In this document: in pieces, positions 1-8,153 of the stretch
Numbering within the stretch: the stretch's first letter is position 1
How the letters are laid out: the number at the start of each line of letters is the position of its first letter
DNA from: Companilactobacillus musae
GTDB lineage: Bacteria; Bacillota; Bacilli; Lactobacillales; Lactobacillaceae
Assembly (NCBI RefSeq): GCF_003967595.1
Contig: NZ_BIFW01000012.1
Span: 1-61,272 of the forward strand
Length of the DNA: 61,272 nucleotides
Direction: 5' to 3'
The notes under the pieces: model-generated
What the model was told of the DNA's origin: nothing
The model's database searches: none
The model's input: only the letters and a program-made list of their open reading frames with translations
Program-made: the position numbers and the translations under genes

Positions 1-2
1 AA

Positions 3-80
3 CGAGAAGCAGTTAAGCCTCAAAGCGTTGACGCCGTTGCTCTGTCGCAACAACAAGATATATATTACCAATTAGGATAG
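3..80 (+). CDS. 3' end of an unidentified gene (partial)
   Basis: An open frame runs in from the left edge and stops at TAG 78-80, leaving 25 visible residues that end in QQQDIYYQLG. The composition (Gln, Val, Asp, Ala) suits a real protein tail better than the other two frames. The gene converges on the S1-domain gene, whose stop is only 18 bases away. I cannot identify the protein from so short a tail. Confidence 0.5.
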   Translation, partial: REAVKPQSVDAVALSQQQDIYYQLG

Positions 81-97
81 GTGTGTGCAACCCTTTT

Positions 98-484
98 TTA
101 CAAAAAAGTTGAATTTTTTCGTTTTTTTTCTGAAATACGCTCCATAGCGCTCTTTACCCAGGCATTTTTATGCTGTGCAATTGTCTTATAACCTATCTTG
201 TTCCGATAATCGGTCCAAAAATGCTTATGTAAAATCGGTCTTCCCAATTCTTCTGACTGTAAAGCACGCATTGATAAACTGATTTTTTGATTATATTCAT
301 CAATTCCCATTACAACTACCTTAACTGTATCGCCAACCTTATACTTATCGTTTAAGTCAGAAACAAATCCATGTTTTAATTCTGATATATGAATCAAGCC
401 CTGATGTTCATCATCTATCTTAACGAACACTCCATATGATTGAATACCTGAAATAGTTCCGGTTATGATATCTCCTATTCGCAT
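98..484 (-). CDS. yugI: S1 RNA-binding domain protein (YugI/CvfD-like)
   Basis: The 128-residue protein has one S1 domain at about residues 1-75, opening MRIGDIITGTISGIQSYGVF and closing ISLSMRAL, typical of the OB-fold S1 repeat. A basic tail follows (ERISEKKRKNS). Single-S1 proteins of this length belong to the general stress protein 13 / CvfD group, which bind RNA and the ribosome and act post-transcriptionally; that role is family knowledge. It is divergent from the ferredoxin-NADP reductase gene. A short hairpin with A/T-rich arms overlaps its 3' end near 90-115 and may terminate transcription for both convergent genes. Confidence 0.85.
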   Translation of the reverse strand: MRIGDIITGTISGIQSYGVFVKIDDEHQGLIHISELKHGFVSDLNDKYKVGDTVKVVVMGIDEYNQKISLSMRALQSEELGRPILHKHFWTDYRNKIGYKTIAQHKNAWVKSAMERISEKKRKNSTFL

Positions 485-563
485 TTACTCTCCACCTTCT
501 TTAAAATGTAAGTATGTAACAATATATCTATTGATTATATAACAGAAAATGGTGACTAAGATT

Positions 564-1556
564 ATGAATGATAAAATTTATGACATTTCAATTATTGGTG
601 GTGGCCCTGCTGGTATCTTTGCAGCCTACTTTGCTCGATTGCGTAACTTAGACGTTGCTTTAATAGAAAGTTTGCCAAAACTAGGAGGTCAACCTGAGAC
701 GCTCTACGCTCAAAAGCATATCTATGATATTGCTGCTCTACCTAAGATATCAGGAACTGACCTAACTAAGCAACTAACTGATCAACTAGCTATTATGAAT
801 TGTGATCAATACCTAAAAACTTCTGTTTCTTCTATAGAAAGAAAAGATGACATTTGGGAATTAACTACTAATAAAGAAACTATTCGTACCAAGGCAATTA
901 TCATTGCTATTGGTAATGGAGCATTTAAGCCTCGAAAGCTGACCTTCAACTATGATCCTAAAATAGAAGATAACAATCTGGACTACTTTGTTAATAGTCT
1001 CGATGAATTTGCTGGTAAAGATGTTGTTGTAGCAGGTGGCGGTGATTCCGCTGTTGATTGGTCAATTGATTTGAGTAAAGTTGCTAATCATACATCCCTA
1101 GTTCATAGAAGAAACAAGTATCGTGCTATGGAATCAAGTGTCAATAAGTTAAACCAATCTAACGTTGACCAACTCAACCCTTATATTATTAAAGGAGTTG
1201 ACTTCAACACTCAAACTCCAGAAAAGATTGATGTTACTTTAAAGATGATCAAGTCCGATGAAATCAAAACTATCACAACAGACAAGCTTTTAGTCAATTA
1301 TGGTTTCGTTTCCGATTCCAAAATTCTTCGTGATTGGAATATAGAACTAAATGGTCCGTTTATCAAAGTATCTCAACAAATGGAAACTAATTTGCCAAAC
1401 GTCTTTGCCATTGGTGATATTGTTACCTATCCTGGAAAACTTCAATTGATTACTACTGCTTTTGCCGAGGGACCTATCGCTGTTACTAAGGCCTTACGTA
1501 ATATCTATCCCAATAAGGATTACTTTGAACACAGCACTTCGATTTTTGAAAAATAA
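564..1556 (+). CDS. ferredoxin--NADP reductase, type 2 (thioredoxin reductase-like flavoprotein)
   Basis: This FAD/NAD(P)H oxidoreductase has the FAD-binding motif GGGPAGIFAA near the N terminus, the NADPH-binding GGGDSAVDWS in the middle, and a C-terminal FAD motif NVFAIGDIV. It lacks the CxxC redox pair of true thioredoxin reductases, which places it in the type 2 FNR group that moves electrons from NADPH to ferredoxin or flavodoxin. I chose the ATG at 564 because GGTG lies nine bases ahead of it; the in-frame ATG at 549 has no Shine-Dalgarno sequence. From 564 the protein is 330 residues, normal for the family. Confidence 0.9.
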   Translation: MNDKIYDISIIGGGPAGIFAAYFARLRNLDVALIESLPKLGGQPETLYAQKHIYDIAALPKISGTDLTKQLTDQLAIMNCDQYLKTSVSSIERKDDIWELTTNKETIRTKAIIIAIGNGAFKPRKLTFNYDPKIEDNNLDYFVNSLDEFAGKDVVVAGGGDSAVDWSIDLSKVANHTSLVHRRNKYRAMESSVNKLNQSNVDQLNPYIIKGVDFNTQTPEKIDVTLKMIKSDEIKTITTDKLLVNYGFVSDSKILRDWNIELNGPFIKVSQQMETNLPNVFAIGDIVTYPGKLQLITTAFAEGPIAVTKALRNIYPNKDYFEHSTSIFEK

Positions 1557-1637
1557 TCTTTAATTTCCATTAAATTTAAAGTTATTTTAAGGTATGCTGG
1601 TATAATGAAGTTTAATTTGAATTCTGGAGTTGATTGA

Positions 1638-2291
1638 TTGAGTTACGTTATGGGTCTGGTCGATTTCATTTTACATATTGATAGTCACTTAGTTAATATC
1701 GTAAATAATTTCGGCCTTTGGACATATTTAATACTGTTTCTAATCATCTTTATTGAAACTGGAGTTGTTATTTTACCTTTTCTTCCCGGAGATTCTTTGA
1801 TCTTTGCTGCAATGGCGTTAGCCGCTAATCCTAAATATGGATTAATATCGTGGCTAATGTTCATTATCTTTTTAGCCGCTGCGGTCCTAGGAGATTCGAT
1901 GAATTACGAAATTGGTGAACACTTTGGTGAATACGCGACGAGGAATAAATACCTCAGCAAGTTGATCAATAAAGATCATTTACATGAAGCACATACATTC
2001 TTTGAAAAACATGGTGGCAAAACAATTGCCATTGGTAGATTTATTCCGCTGATCAGAACTTTCGTACCGTTTGTTGCTGGTAGTGGAACAATGCACTACG
2101 GAACCTTCTTAAAGTACAACTTTATTGGGGCATTCCTCTGGGTACTTGTTTGTTCAGCTGCAGGACATCTTTTTGGTAATATTCCCGCAGTTCAAGAACA
2201 CTTCTCAATGATTATCATCGGTATTGTCTTGGTATCATTAGTTCCTGTTCTTATCACTGCACTTAAAAATAGAAAAAAGAAAAAAGCTTAG
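1638..2291 (+). CDS. DedA family inner membrane protein
   Basis: The 217-residue protein has about five hydrophobic segments and DedA/SNARE-associated motifs. An acidic residue precedes a re-entrant loop (FIETGVVILPFLPGDS), and the basic motif GRFIPLIRTFVPFVAG carries both conserved arginines. DedA proteins are lipid scramblases or flippases tied to envelope homeostasis; the substrate cannot be read here. A TTG start is chosen because GGAG lies eight bases upstream; the ATG four codons later is too far from it. The gene ends inside a symmetric terminator shared with the converging membrane protein gene. Confidence 0.9.
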   Translation: MSYVMGLVDFILHIDSHLVNIVNNFGLWTYLILFLIIFIETGVVILPFLPGDSLIFAAMALAANPKYGLISWLMFIIFLAAAVLGDSMNYEIGEHFGEYATRNKYLSKLINKDHLHEAHTFFEKHGGKTIAIGRFIPLIRTFVPFVAGSGTMHYGTFLKYNFIGAFLWVLVCSAAGHLFGNIPAVQEHFSMIIIGIVLVSLVPVLITALKNRKKKKA

Positions 2292-2312
2292 GAAAATTTT
2301 CCTAAGCTTTTT
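2281..2312. terminator. bidirectional terminator containing both stop codons
   Basis: This is a perfect palindrome. AAAAAGCTTAGGAAAA is followed at once by its reverse complement, giving a stem flanked by A-runs and T-runs that works in both directions. The TAG stop of the DedA gene (2289-2291) and the TAG stop of the minus-strand membrane protein (2302-2304) both lie inside it. Confidence 0.9.
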
Positions 2313-2904
2313 TTAGTCTAGCTTTCCAAAAGTTTAATCCTTCAAATAGAATGAAGAACAAAATGAAACACTGCGTGAAGAACTCCTCTGGCAAAATATT
2401 AATAACTGGATCTTTATTTGGATCAAATAACCAATCACTATTGCGAAAGAGCACTTCATGGAAAACGACGAAAAATTCATCAAAATTCAACATCATTAAA
2501 ATGGCTATAACAATACCTACAATACCTATCCACAAGAAAGTTCTATTAAACCGAGCCCTAATCTTATGAAATTTAGCCACAACAGCACCACTAGCTATAA
2601 AAACCACAAAGTTCAACAAAAAGAGTTTTTTACAATCTTGAAAGTGCAATCTTCCGGCAGCCGAAGAACCAAAGTCACTCAAACTAAAATGCCAATTGAA
2701 AGGATTAATCAAATAATCCATCATCTGGGCATAATTTTTCATTATCGTACCATACTTCATATTTACCGCCTGTTCAAGATAATAACGTTTTATATCAACT
2801 GCAAACAAAAGATAACTTACAAATATGGTTACCGTAATGGCTGTTGTCAGCAAAAAGAAAGCTAATGCAGTCGTATATAAAAGATCTTTTTGCGAATTAG
2901 ACAT
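2302..2904 (-). CDS. TIGR01906-type integral membrane protein
   Basis: A 200-residue protein with four or five predicted membrane spans, an N-terminal one beginning near LLYTTALAFFLLTTAITVTI. Two hydrophilic stretches with Tyr, Asn and Phe lie between spans. This resembles the lactobacillar integral membrane family found next to the HAD gene; function is unknown. I start it at ATG 2902-2904 because this ATG overlaps the HAD stop codon by eight bases, giving translational coupling. The longer open frame to 2967 only reads through HAD coding sequence. Confidence 0.75.
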   Translation of the reverse strand: MSNSQKDLLYTTALAFFLLTTAITVTIFVSYLLFAVDIKRYYLEQAVNMKYGTIMKNYAQMMDYLINPFNWHFSLSDFGSSAAGRLHFQDCKKLFLLNFVVFIASGAVVAKFHKIRARFNRTFLWIGIVGIVIAILMMLNFDEFFVVFHEVLFRNSDWLFDPNKDPVINILPEEFFTQCFILFFILFEGLNFWKARLKKA

Positions 2905-3673
2905 CCCACTGGTCCAAGCTTTCAACTTGATGCGTAGGTTTAATTGGTGCCTTGTCAATATCTTCATGCGTACTTACACCAGTATTGACCCAAAGAGTAT
3001 CAACATCAGCATTGATACCGCACTTAATATCGGTATTATAATTATCTCCAACCATTACAGCTGATTTAGGATCAAATCCTCTAGCTTTAACGGCAAAATC
3101 AATAATATCTCGTTCAGGCTTACCTATATAATGAGCCTTTTGTTGCGTTGATGTTTCTACTAAGGAAATTACAGAACCAGCACCTGGAACAAGTCCACGC
3201 TCGTTAGGCAAATTAGTATCAGCATTAGTTCCAATGAAGAAAGCTCCACGCTTAATTGCTAACGTTGCTAATTCAAATTTATGATAAGTTACGTCATAAT
3301 CCAATCCTACAATAACAACATCCGGATCAACTTCATTTAACTTGATACCTGTTCCAAAAACGGCACTTTTTAATCCATATTCACCAATAACATAAGCCGA
3401 ATGATTTTCCAAATCGTCTTCAAACATATTTTTAATGTATGCCGCCGTAGCAAGTGAAGGCGTCAATACTTGATCAGCAGTTGCTGTAATCTGATGATTG
3501 TTAGTCAAATTGTCTGCTACTTGTTGTGGCGTCTTAGTAGTATTATTCGTCAAGAAATAATATTTAGCCCCTGCAGCGTTTAGGTTATCAATAAAAATCT
3601 TAGCTTCAGGAATCTTATCCTTGCCTCGATACATAGTTCCATCTAAATCAATTAAATATGTTTGATACTTCAT
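2897..3673 (-). CDS. HAD-family phosphatase, NagD/TIGR01457 type
   Basis: The 258-residue HAD hydrolase has motif I DLDGTMYRG near residue 9, motif II TNNTT, the motif III lysine in IGKPERD, and motif IV VMVGDNYNTDI. The large C2-type cap between motifs II and III is typical of the NagD/AraL branch, whose members dephosphorylate sugar phosphates or nucleotides. The exact substrate is unknown. Its start overlaps the YutD stop by ATGA (3670-3673), so the two are translationally coupled. It belongs to the minus-strand operon running from about 6542 down to 2302. Confidence 0.9.
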   Translation of the reverse strand: MKYQTYLIDLDGTMYRGKDKIPEAKIFIDNLNAAGAKYYFLTNNTTKTPQQVADNLTNNHQITATADQVLTPSLATAAYIKNMFEDDLENHSAYVIGEYGLKSAVFGTGIKLNEVDPDVVIVGLDYDVTYHKFELATLAIKRGAFFIGTNADTNLPNERGLVPGAGSVISLVETSTQQKAHYIGKPERDIIDFAVKARGFDPKSAVMVGDNYNTDIKCGINADVDTLWVNTGVSTHEDIDKAPIKPTHQVESLDQWDV

Positions 3674-4212
3674 TTATTCTTTTCACCTATTTTTCTAATT
3701 TTAAACGTCTTCTTCGCACTCGTAGTTGTTGTTGTCTTCTTACTACTACGATGTTTAGAAATCCGTTTTTTGCGTTGCCCGTTATTATGTGGCTTATTAG
3801 CCTTAGTGCCGGGTTTAACATGATTATTTCTAGTTCTAAATCTATGGTTAGCTCGATGATGACCTGTTTTAAGTGGTGCTTTTTTGACTTTTTCCAAAAC
3901 GAAATAAGCACAGCCGAAATTACAGTACTCCAACAAATAATCCTCTAAATGAGAAATTCGATTATCTAAAGTACTTTCTTTACGACCATCTTCATAAAAT
4001 CCCTTAAAACGTAACTGATCATAACCCCAGTCACCAACAATATAATCATATTTTTCTAGAACATTGTTATAACGCTCTTCGATTCGTTCTTCACTAAAGC
4101 CACTGTCATGATTCTCTACAATTTTATATTGTGTTTTATCAATTGTAATCAAACTATCAGACAACTTGATTACATCAACTAATTTAGCTGCTTTTTCTTC
4201 AACATCCTCCAA
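3670..4212 (-). CDS. yutD: YutD family protein with long basic tail
   Basis: Residues about 15-115 match the small YutD family (YDYIVGDWGYDQLRFKGF, then LEDYLLEYCNFGCAYFVLEK). The remaining ~65 residues form a low-complexity tail rich in Lys, Arg, His, Asn and Thr, which may bind nucleic acid or another polyanion; that is inference. YutD function is not established. The start is TTG at 4212. The sequence GAGGTGA lies just upstream and overlaps the stop codon of the preceding 5'-nucleotidase-like gene, which argues for coupled translation. Confidence 0.8.
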   Translation of the reverse strand: MEDVEEKAAKLVDVIKLSDSLITIDKTQYKIVENHDSGFSEERIEERYNNVLEKYDYIVGDWGYDQLRFKGFYEDGRKESTLDNRISHLEDYLLEYCNFGCAYFVLEKVKKAPLKTGHHRANHRFRTRNNHVKPGTKANKPHNNGQRKKRISKHRSSKKTTTTTSAKKTFKIRKIGEKNK

Positions 4213-4221
4213 GTAATCACC

Positions 4222-5589
4222 TCAAATCGGATATTTTTTATTCAAATAATCTCCGAATACACTTCTCAAAAATTTAGGATACAATATCTCATTTTTACCA
4301 GCAATCTCAATTGAAGGAAAATAAGGTACAAATAAGTAGTGATCCAATAATGCTAAAGTATACTCTTGATTCTTCTCTAATTCCTTACCGTTTATATAGA
4401 CATTGCGCTTACTGTCAATTTCGATGCCCTGATAAACCAGTTCGCCAAATATCTTACCACGAAATCCCATTCCCTTTTGCATATGGTTACGTAAAAATAG
4501 ACGATTCTTTTCCATCTCCATAATCAAACGCCATACATTATCACCAGTCATTGTAGTTCTCATGACATGAATCGCATGTGGTAAGGCATTGTGCAAGTTC
4601 TTTTCTGTAATAGTCCCCGCTGGTAGATTCTCTAAAAATAATCCTGAACTCAAAATTGCCACATCACTATGAGCATAGTCATTTACCGCCGTCAAGGCTT
4701 CATCAATGATACTATGTTCGGCTTGATAATCATTACTTAATGTTACTGGTAATTTAGCCACTTTTTGTTGATCTAATAAAGTCTCACCCTTGTCATATTG
4801 AGCTTTGATCCATTGTTGATCATCTGGTAGCTCTTTTAAACTTGAGGTTTTAGTCGTAAAGGCAGCCTTTTGTATAACTTTTTTACCATCGTCTAAATCC
4901 AAACTAATTGTTCCAATATGTTGACCATACTTACCTGCTGCAGCCAATAAAACACCATTATCTATTTCACCTTCAGGAAAAAGATGATGAGAATGAGAAC
5001 CAATAATAATATCTATTTCTGGGTGTTTACTGGCAATTAAGCGATCCATTGAAACACCTAAATGTGATAGCAAAACAATTACATCGCAATCTTTTACCAT
5101 CTTCAAAGCTTTAGGTAAAATATCCTGAACCAATCTAATATCCCAATCCAATAAAGGATAGGTCAAAATATACGGTGCCGTTAAACCGATAACTCCAATG
5201 GTAGTATTTTTTTTAGTTTTAATGATCTTATACGGCTGAGCAAACTCAGCTAACTGACCAGATTCTTTTTCATAGAGATTATCCAAAATAACAGGAAAGT
5301 TAGCATGGTCATACAAGTGTTCCAATTCAGCATGGCTATTTCCTAATCCTTCATTATTACCAATTGTGGCAGCATCATAATGAAGAGGATTCATCCATTC
5401 AATATTTGCCTGTCCATTAGTAGCTTCACTTAAAGGATGAGCCCGATCCATAGCATCTCCTAGATCAAACAAATAAAAATCATCAGCTACACTTTCTTTT
5501 CGAGACTGTTCAATAAATCGTTTGACTCGTGGAAAGTTTTCAAAGTGAGAATGCAAATCATTGGTGTGAACTATTTGAATTTTTTCCAT
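4222..5589 (-). CDS. yunD: YunD-like 5'-nucleotidase/metallophosphoesterase
   Basis: This 455-residue two-domain metallophosphoesterase has metal-binding motifs VHTNDLHSHF, DLGDAMDRAH, GNNE, LSHLG and GSHSHH in the N-terminal half. A 5'-nucleotidase C-terminal domain follows from about residue 280 (DVAILSSGLFLENLPAG region). No signal peptide is present, so it should act in the cytoplasm, like YunD rather than the secreted UshA type. The likely reaction is hydrolysis of a nucleotide or related phosphoester. It follows a second, single-domain phosphoesterase by six bases in the same operon. Confidence 0.88.
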   Translation of the reverse strand: MEKIQIVHTNDLHSHFENFPRVKRFIEQSRKESVADDFYLFDLGDAMDRAHPLSEATNGQANIEWMNPLHYDAATIGNNEGLGNSHAELEHLYDHANFPVILDNLYEKESGQLAEFAQPYKIIKTKKNTTIGVIGLTAPYILTYPLLDWDIRLVQDILPKALKMVKDCDVIVLLSHLGVSMDRLIASKHPEIDIIIGSHSHHLFPEGEIDNGVLLAAAGKYGQHIGTISLDLDDGKKVIQKAAFTTKTSSLKELPDDQQWIKAQYDKGETLLDQQKVAKLPVTLSNDYQAEHSIIDEALTAVNDYAHSDVAILSSGLFLENLPAGTITEKNLHNALPHAIHVMRTTMTGDNVWRLIMEMEKNRLFLRNHMQKGMGFRGKIFGELVYQGIEIDSKRNVYINGKELEKNQEYTLALLDHYLFVPYFPSIEIAGKNEILYPKFLRSVFGDYLNKKYPI

Positions 5590-5595
5590 AATATC

Positions 5596-6207
5596 CTACT
5601 TTCTTTGCAATCTAGCTAAATCCTTTTTCTTCTTATCATACATCTCTAATATCTCTTCACCACGTAATGGAGAACCCCAAGGTAAATCCTCTGACAAATA
5701 ATCTCGTTCAGGTGCATCGACACCAACATTAATATTTTCAGGGATTGGAACTGCATAGTGATGAATGTGACCATGAAGATTAATAATTTTATCAACCTTA
5801 CCTAAAAGCATTGGATAATGAGTACAATAAAATTGATGATGATCGAACTTTAGTAAAGATCCTACATCTTCAAATTCAAATCTTGGCTTGCCATCTGACA
5901 TTGTTTCATTATGTCTATCAATAAATTTAAACAAAGAACGATAATCGTGGTTACCTTTGATCAAAGTCATATGTCCGTTCAACTGTCTTAACATATCATA
6001 GGTTTCCTCATCAGTTGGCGTAGCCTGAGGACGCATTGAGATATCACCCAGGTGATAAACTCGGTCATTCTCATCAACTCGAGCATTCCAAGCATCAATC
6101 ATAGCTTGATTCATTTCATCGACATTTCCAAAATGACGTGGAGCAAAATTATTGGGCTCTAACAATTGATAATGATAAAAATGTGTATCTGCAATAAAAT
6201 AATTCAT
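5596..6207 (-). CDS. single-domain calcineurin-like metallophosphoesterase
   Basis: The 203-residue protein has the full set of metal-ligand motifs: IADTHFYH, HLGDIS, KGNHDY, CTHYP and LHGHIHH. Nothing else is attached, so substrate specificity cannot be inferred. Similar proteins are annotated as phosphoesterases acting on small phosphoesters. Its ATG shares one base with the stop codon of the upstream gene (TAATG at 6207), so the two are coupled. Confidence 0.85.
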   Translation of the reverse strand: MNYFIADTHFYHYQLLEPNNFAPRHFGNVDEMNQAMIDAWNARVDENDRVYHLGDISMRPQATPTDEETYDMLRQLNGHMTLIKGNHDYRSLFKFIDRHNETMSDGKPRFEFEDVGSLLKFDHHQFYCTHYPMLLGKVDKIINLHGHIHHYAVPIPENINVGVDAPERDYLSEDLPWGSPLRGEEILEMYDKKKKDLARLQRK

Positions 6208-6542
6208 TATTTACTTTCGTCTTCCTTTGAAATTATTCGGTTAGCTTTGAGAATTTCGTTAAAGGCATCGCGAATCTTACCCTCAGGTTTCTTATATTCA
6301 ACCCATTCTGTTAAATTCATTGGTGGAACTGTATAATTTTGGTTGACGTAATCTTCATAAACGCCAACAGCTGAAGAATGCGGAATATTGAGCTTTAAGA
6401 TTCTAACTTCTTTGATCAATCCTAATTCGGCGGCCTTTTCAGCACGACCGTTCATAACGATATTAGCCATCTCGTAATACTTTGTACCATCATTACGAGT
6501 AATTTGTTCAATCATATCTAATGTTTGATTCTCATTGTTCAT
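6207..6542 (-). CDS. conserved hypothetical protein, 111 aa
   Basis: I do not recognise this family. The protein is soluble, with no membrane segment and mixed charge, and has a central LNIPHSSAVGVYEDYVNQNY stretch. It is the first gene of the minus-strand operon leading to two phosphoesterases. A start-stop overlap with the next gene and a clear start codon support it as real. It has no obvious motif for an enzyme or DNA binding. Confidence 0.7.
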   Translation of the reverse strand: MNNENQTLDMIEQITRNDGTKYYEMANIVMNGRAEKAAELGLIKEVRILKLNIPHSSAVGVYEDYVNQNYTVPPMNLTEWVEYKKPEGKIRDAFNEILKANRIISKEDESK

Positions 6543-6656
6543 TTATAAATACCTCATTATTTGGTTATTAAAGGATACATTCTTTTAAGACAGTATCCTA
6601 AAAACATTTTGCTACTTACTCTAGTATATAATATCTAAAAAGTTAGGGAGTTAATT

Positions 6657-8087
6657 ATGAATTCAAAAAGTTTCAATCTTTTCAAAATTTCACTAGCTTT
6701 ATTTCTATTTATCTTCGCTAGTGGTTTCACTGTTATCGGACACCGTGGCGATCCTATCAATGCCCCCGAAGAAACCTTTGAAAGTTTTGATAAAGCTTTT
6801 AAAGAGGGAGCCGATTATGTCGAACTGGACCTACACGTTTCCAAAGACAATGTCCTCGTAGTATCACATGACCGAGATCTAGAACGTGTTACTGGAACAT
6901 CGGAAATCGTTTCACAGCATAATTTTTCAGATCTAGCTCAATTACATCAAAAAAATGGTGAACCGATCCATAGTTTGAACCAAGTCTTTGAACATTACAA
7001 AAATAATCCCAAGGCTAAGTTCCTGATCGAAACTAAGAAAACTAAAAAGGGTAATCCTCAAAATATGGAAGAATTGCTCAAACAAGTTATTGATCAATAC
7101 GGTATGCAAGATAGAGTTATGTTCCATTCCTTCTCAACCAAAAGTTTGGAAAATGAAGCTCAATTAATGCCTGACATCCCTCGAATCTTTATCGCCGGAA
7201 CAATCAAACGTGTCAATTTCGATATTTTACAATACGTTACTGGTGTTAATCTTTCATCTAATATTGTGACACCACAGATTATCGACACAATACATTTCAT
7301 GGGCAAAAGTATTTACGTATGGGACGAAATGAATGAGAGTCCCAAAAAGTGGAATACTTTAATCAATATGCCAATCGATGGTGTGGTAACTAACTACCCT
7401 GCTACCGGTAATGAATATCGAGAATTAAAGGATCAATCAAAAAGTGAGGCCTTGAATCAGAATGTCTTTTACATGAGTTCTCAAAAAGAGCCAATCTACG
7501 AAAATCCTTATCGCCTAATCAAAACCGATAAGTCTGTTTTACCATTAGGTGGCTATCACATTACTAACATCATTAAATTCAACGGCGAAAAATATGTTCA
7601 ATTGGGCGAAAATGAATTTGCCAATGCTACTGGCTTCAATTCTGAATATTCCTTACGTGATTTACGTCAATACTTTGGTGCCAAAGCTATCTATCGTAAT
7701 CAACAACCTAATAACTACCTATACAGTGATCCATACGATAAGACTTCAATCTGCAATCGCATGGAAAGCAATCAACCAGAACAAATTTTAACTATTCAAA
7801 AAATCGGTACTCAAACTTGGCTAAAACTCAAAAATGGTTGGATCAATGCCCATAATGTTTTAATCCAGTTGAATCCCGATAATTATCTAGGTAACGATTC
7901 TGAAGAAAGCTATTATGATCTACCTCGTGGTCAACGTATTAAAAATATTGATTTATTACAAAATTTATCAATTATCGAACCAAGTAATAATCAAACAGTT
8001 AAAAATACTGATTTAATCAAGGATTTCAATAATTTTTATATTGATTTCTCTGTAAACAATGACAACGATTCCATAAATAAAATCTAG
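6657..8087 (+). CDS. membrane-anchored glycerophosphodiester phosphodiesterase with extra C-terminal domain
   Basis: A single hydrophobic segment (residues 8-25) is followed almost immediately by the GDPD catalytic domain, so the enzyme should sit on the outer face of the membrane. Visible active-site motifs are VIGHRGDP, an acidic PEET, ELDLHVSKD and VVSHDRDL, the metal and catalytic His set of the family. The domain ends near residue 260. About 210 further residues contain two similar segments with Tyr/Trp-rich beta patterns (LPLGGYHITNIIKFNGEKYV and a WLKLKNGWIN segment) that look like SH3-like wall-binding modules. Its likely job is hydrolysing glycerophosphodiesters, or trimming teichoic acid, at the cell surface. 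RBS GGGAG lies six bases upstream. Confidence 0.85.
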   Translation: MNSKSFNLFKISLALFLFIFASGFTVIGHRGDPINAPEETFESFDKAFKEGADYVELDLHVSKDNVLVVSHDRDLERVTGTSEIVSQHNFSDLAQLHQKNGEPIHSLNQVFEHYKNNPKAKFLIETKKTKKGNPQNMEELLKQVIDQYGMQDRVMFHSFSTKSLENEAQLMPDIPRIFIAGTIKRVNFDILQYVTGVNLSSNIVTPQIIDTIHFMGKSIYVWDEMNESPKKWNTLINMPIDGVVTNYPATGNEYRELKDQSKSEALNQNVFYMSSQKEPIYENPYRLIKTDKSVLPLGGYHITNIIKFNGEKYVQLGENEFANATGFNSEYSLRDLRQYFGAKAIYRNQQPNNYLYSDPYDKTSICNRMESNQPEQILTIQKIGTQTWLKLKNGWINAHNVLIQLNPDNYLGNDSEESYYDLPRGQRIKNIDLLQNLSIIEPSNNQTVKNTDLIKDFNNFYIDFSVNNDNDSINKI

Positions 8088-8153
8088 GTAGATTAGCCTT
8101 TGGCGGCAACCTTTGGTAAAATATAAAAAACTTCATGTGGAGGTCAAAGATAT

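Noticed and set aside
2351-2865. Plus-strand open frames opposite the membrane protein gene
   Set aside because: They are shadows of the minus-strand coding sequence with unusual composition and no initiation signals.
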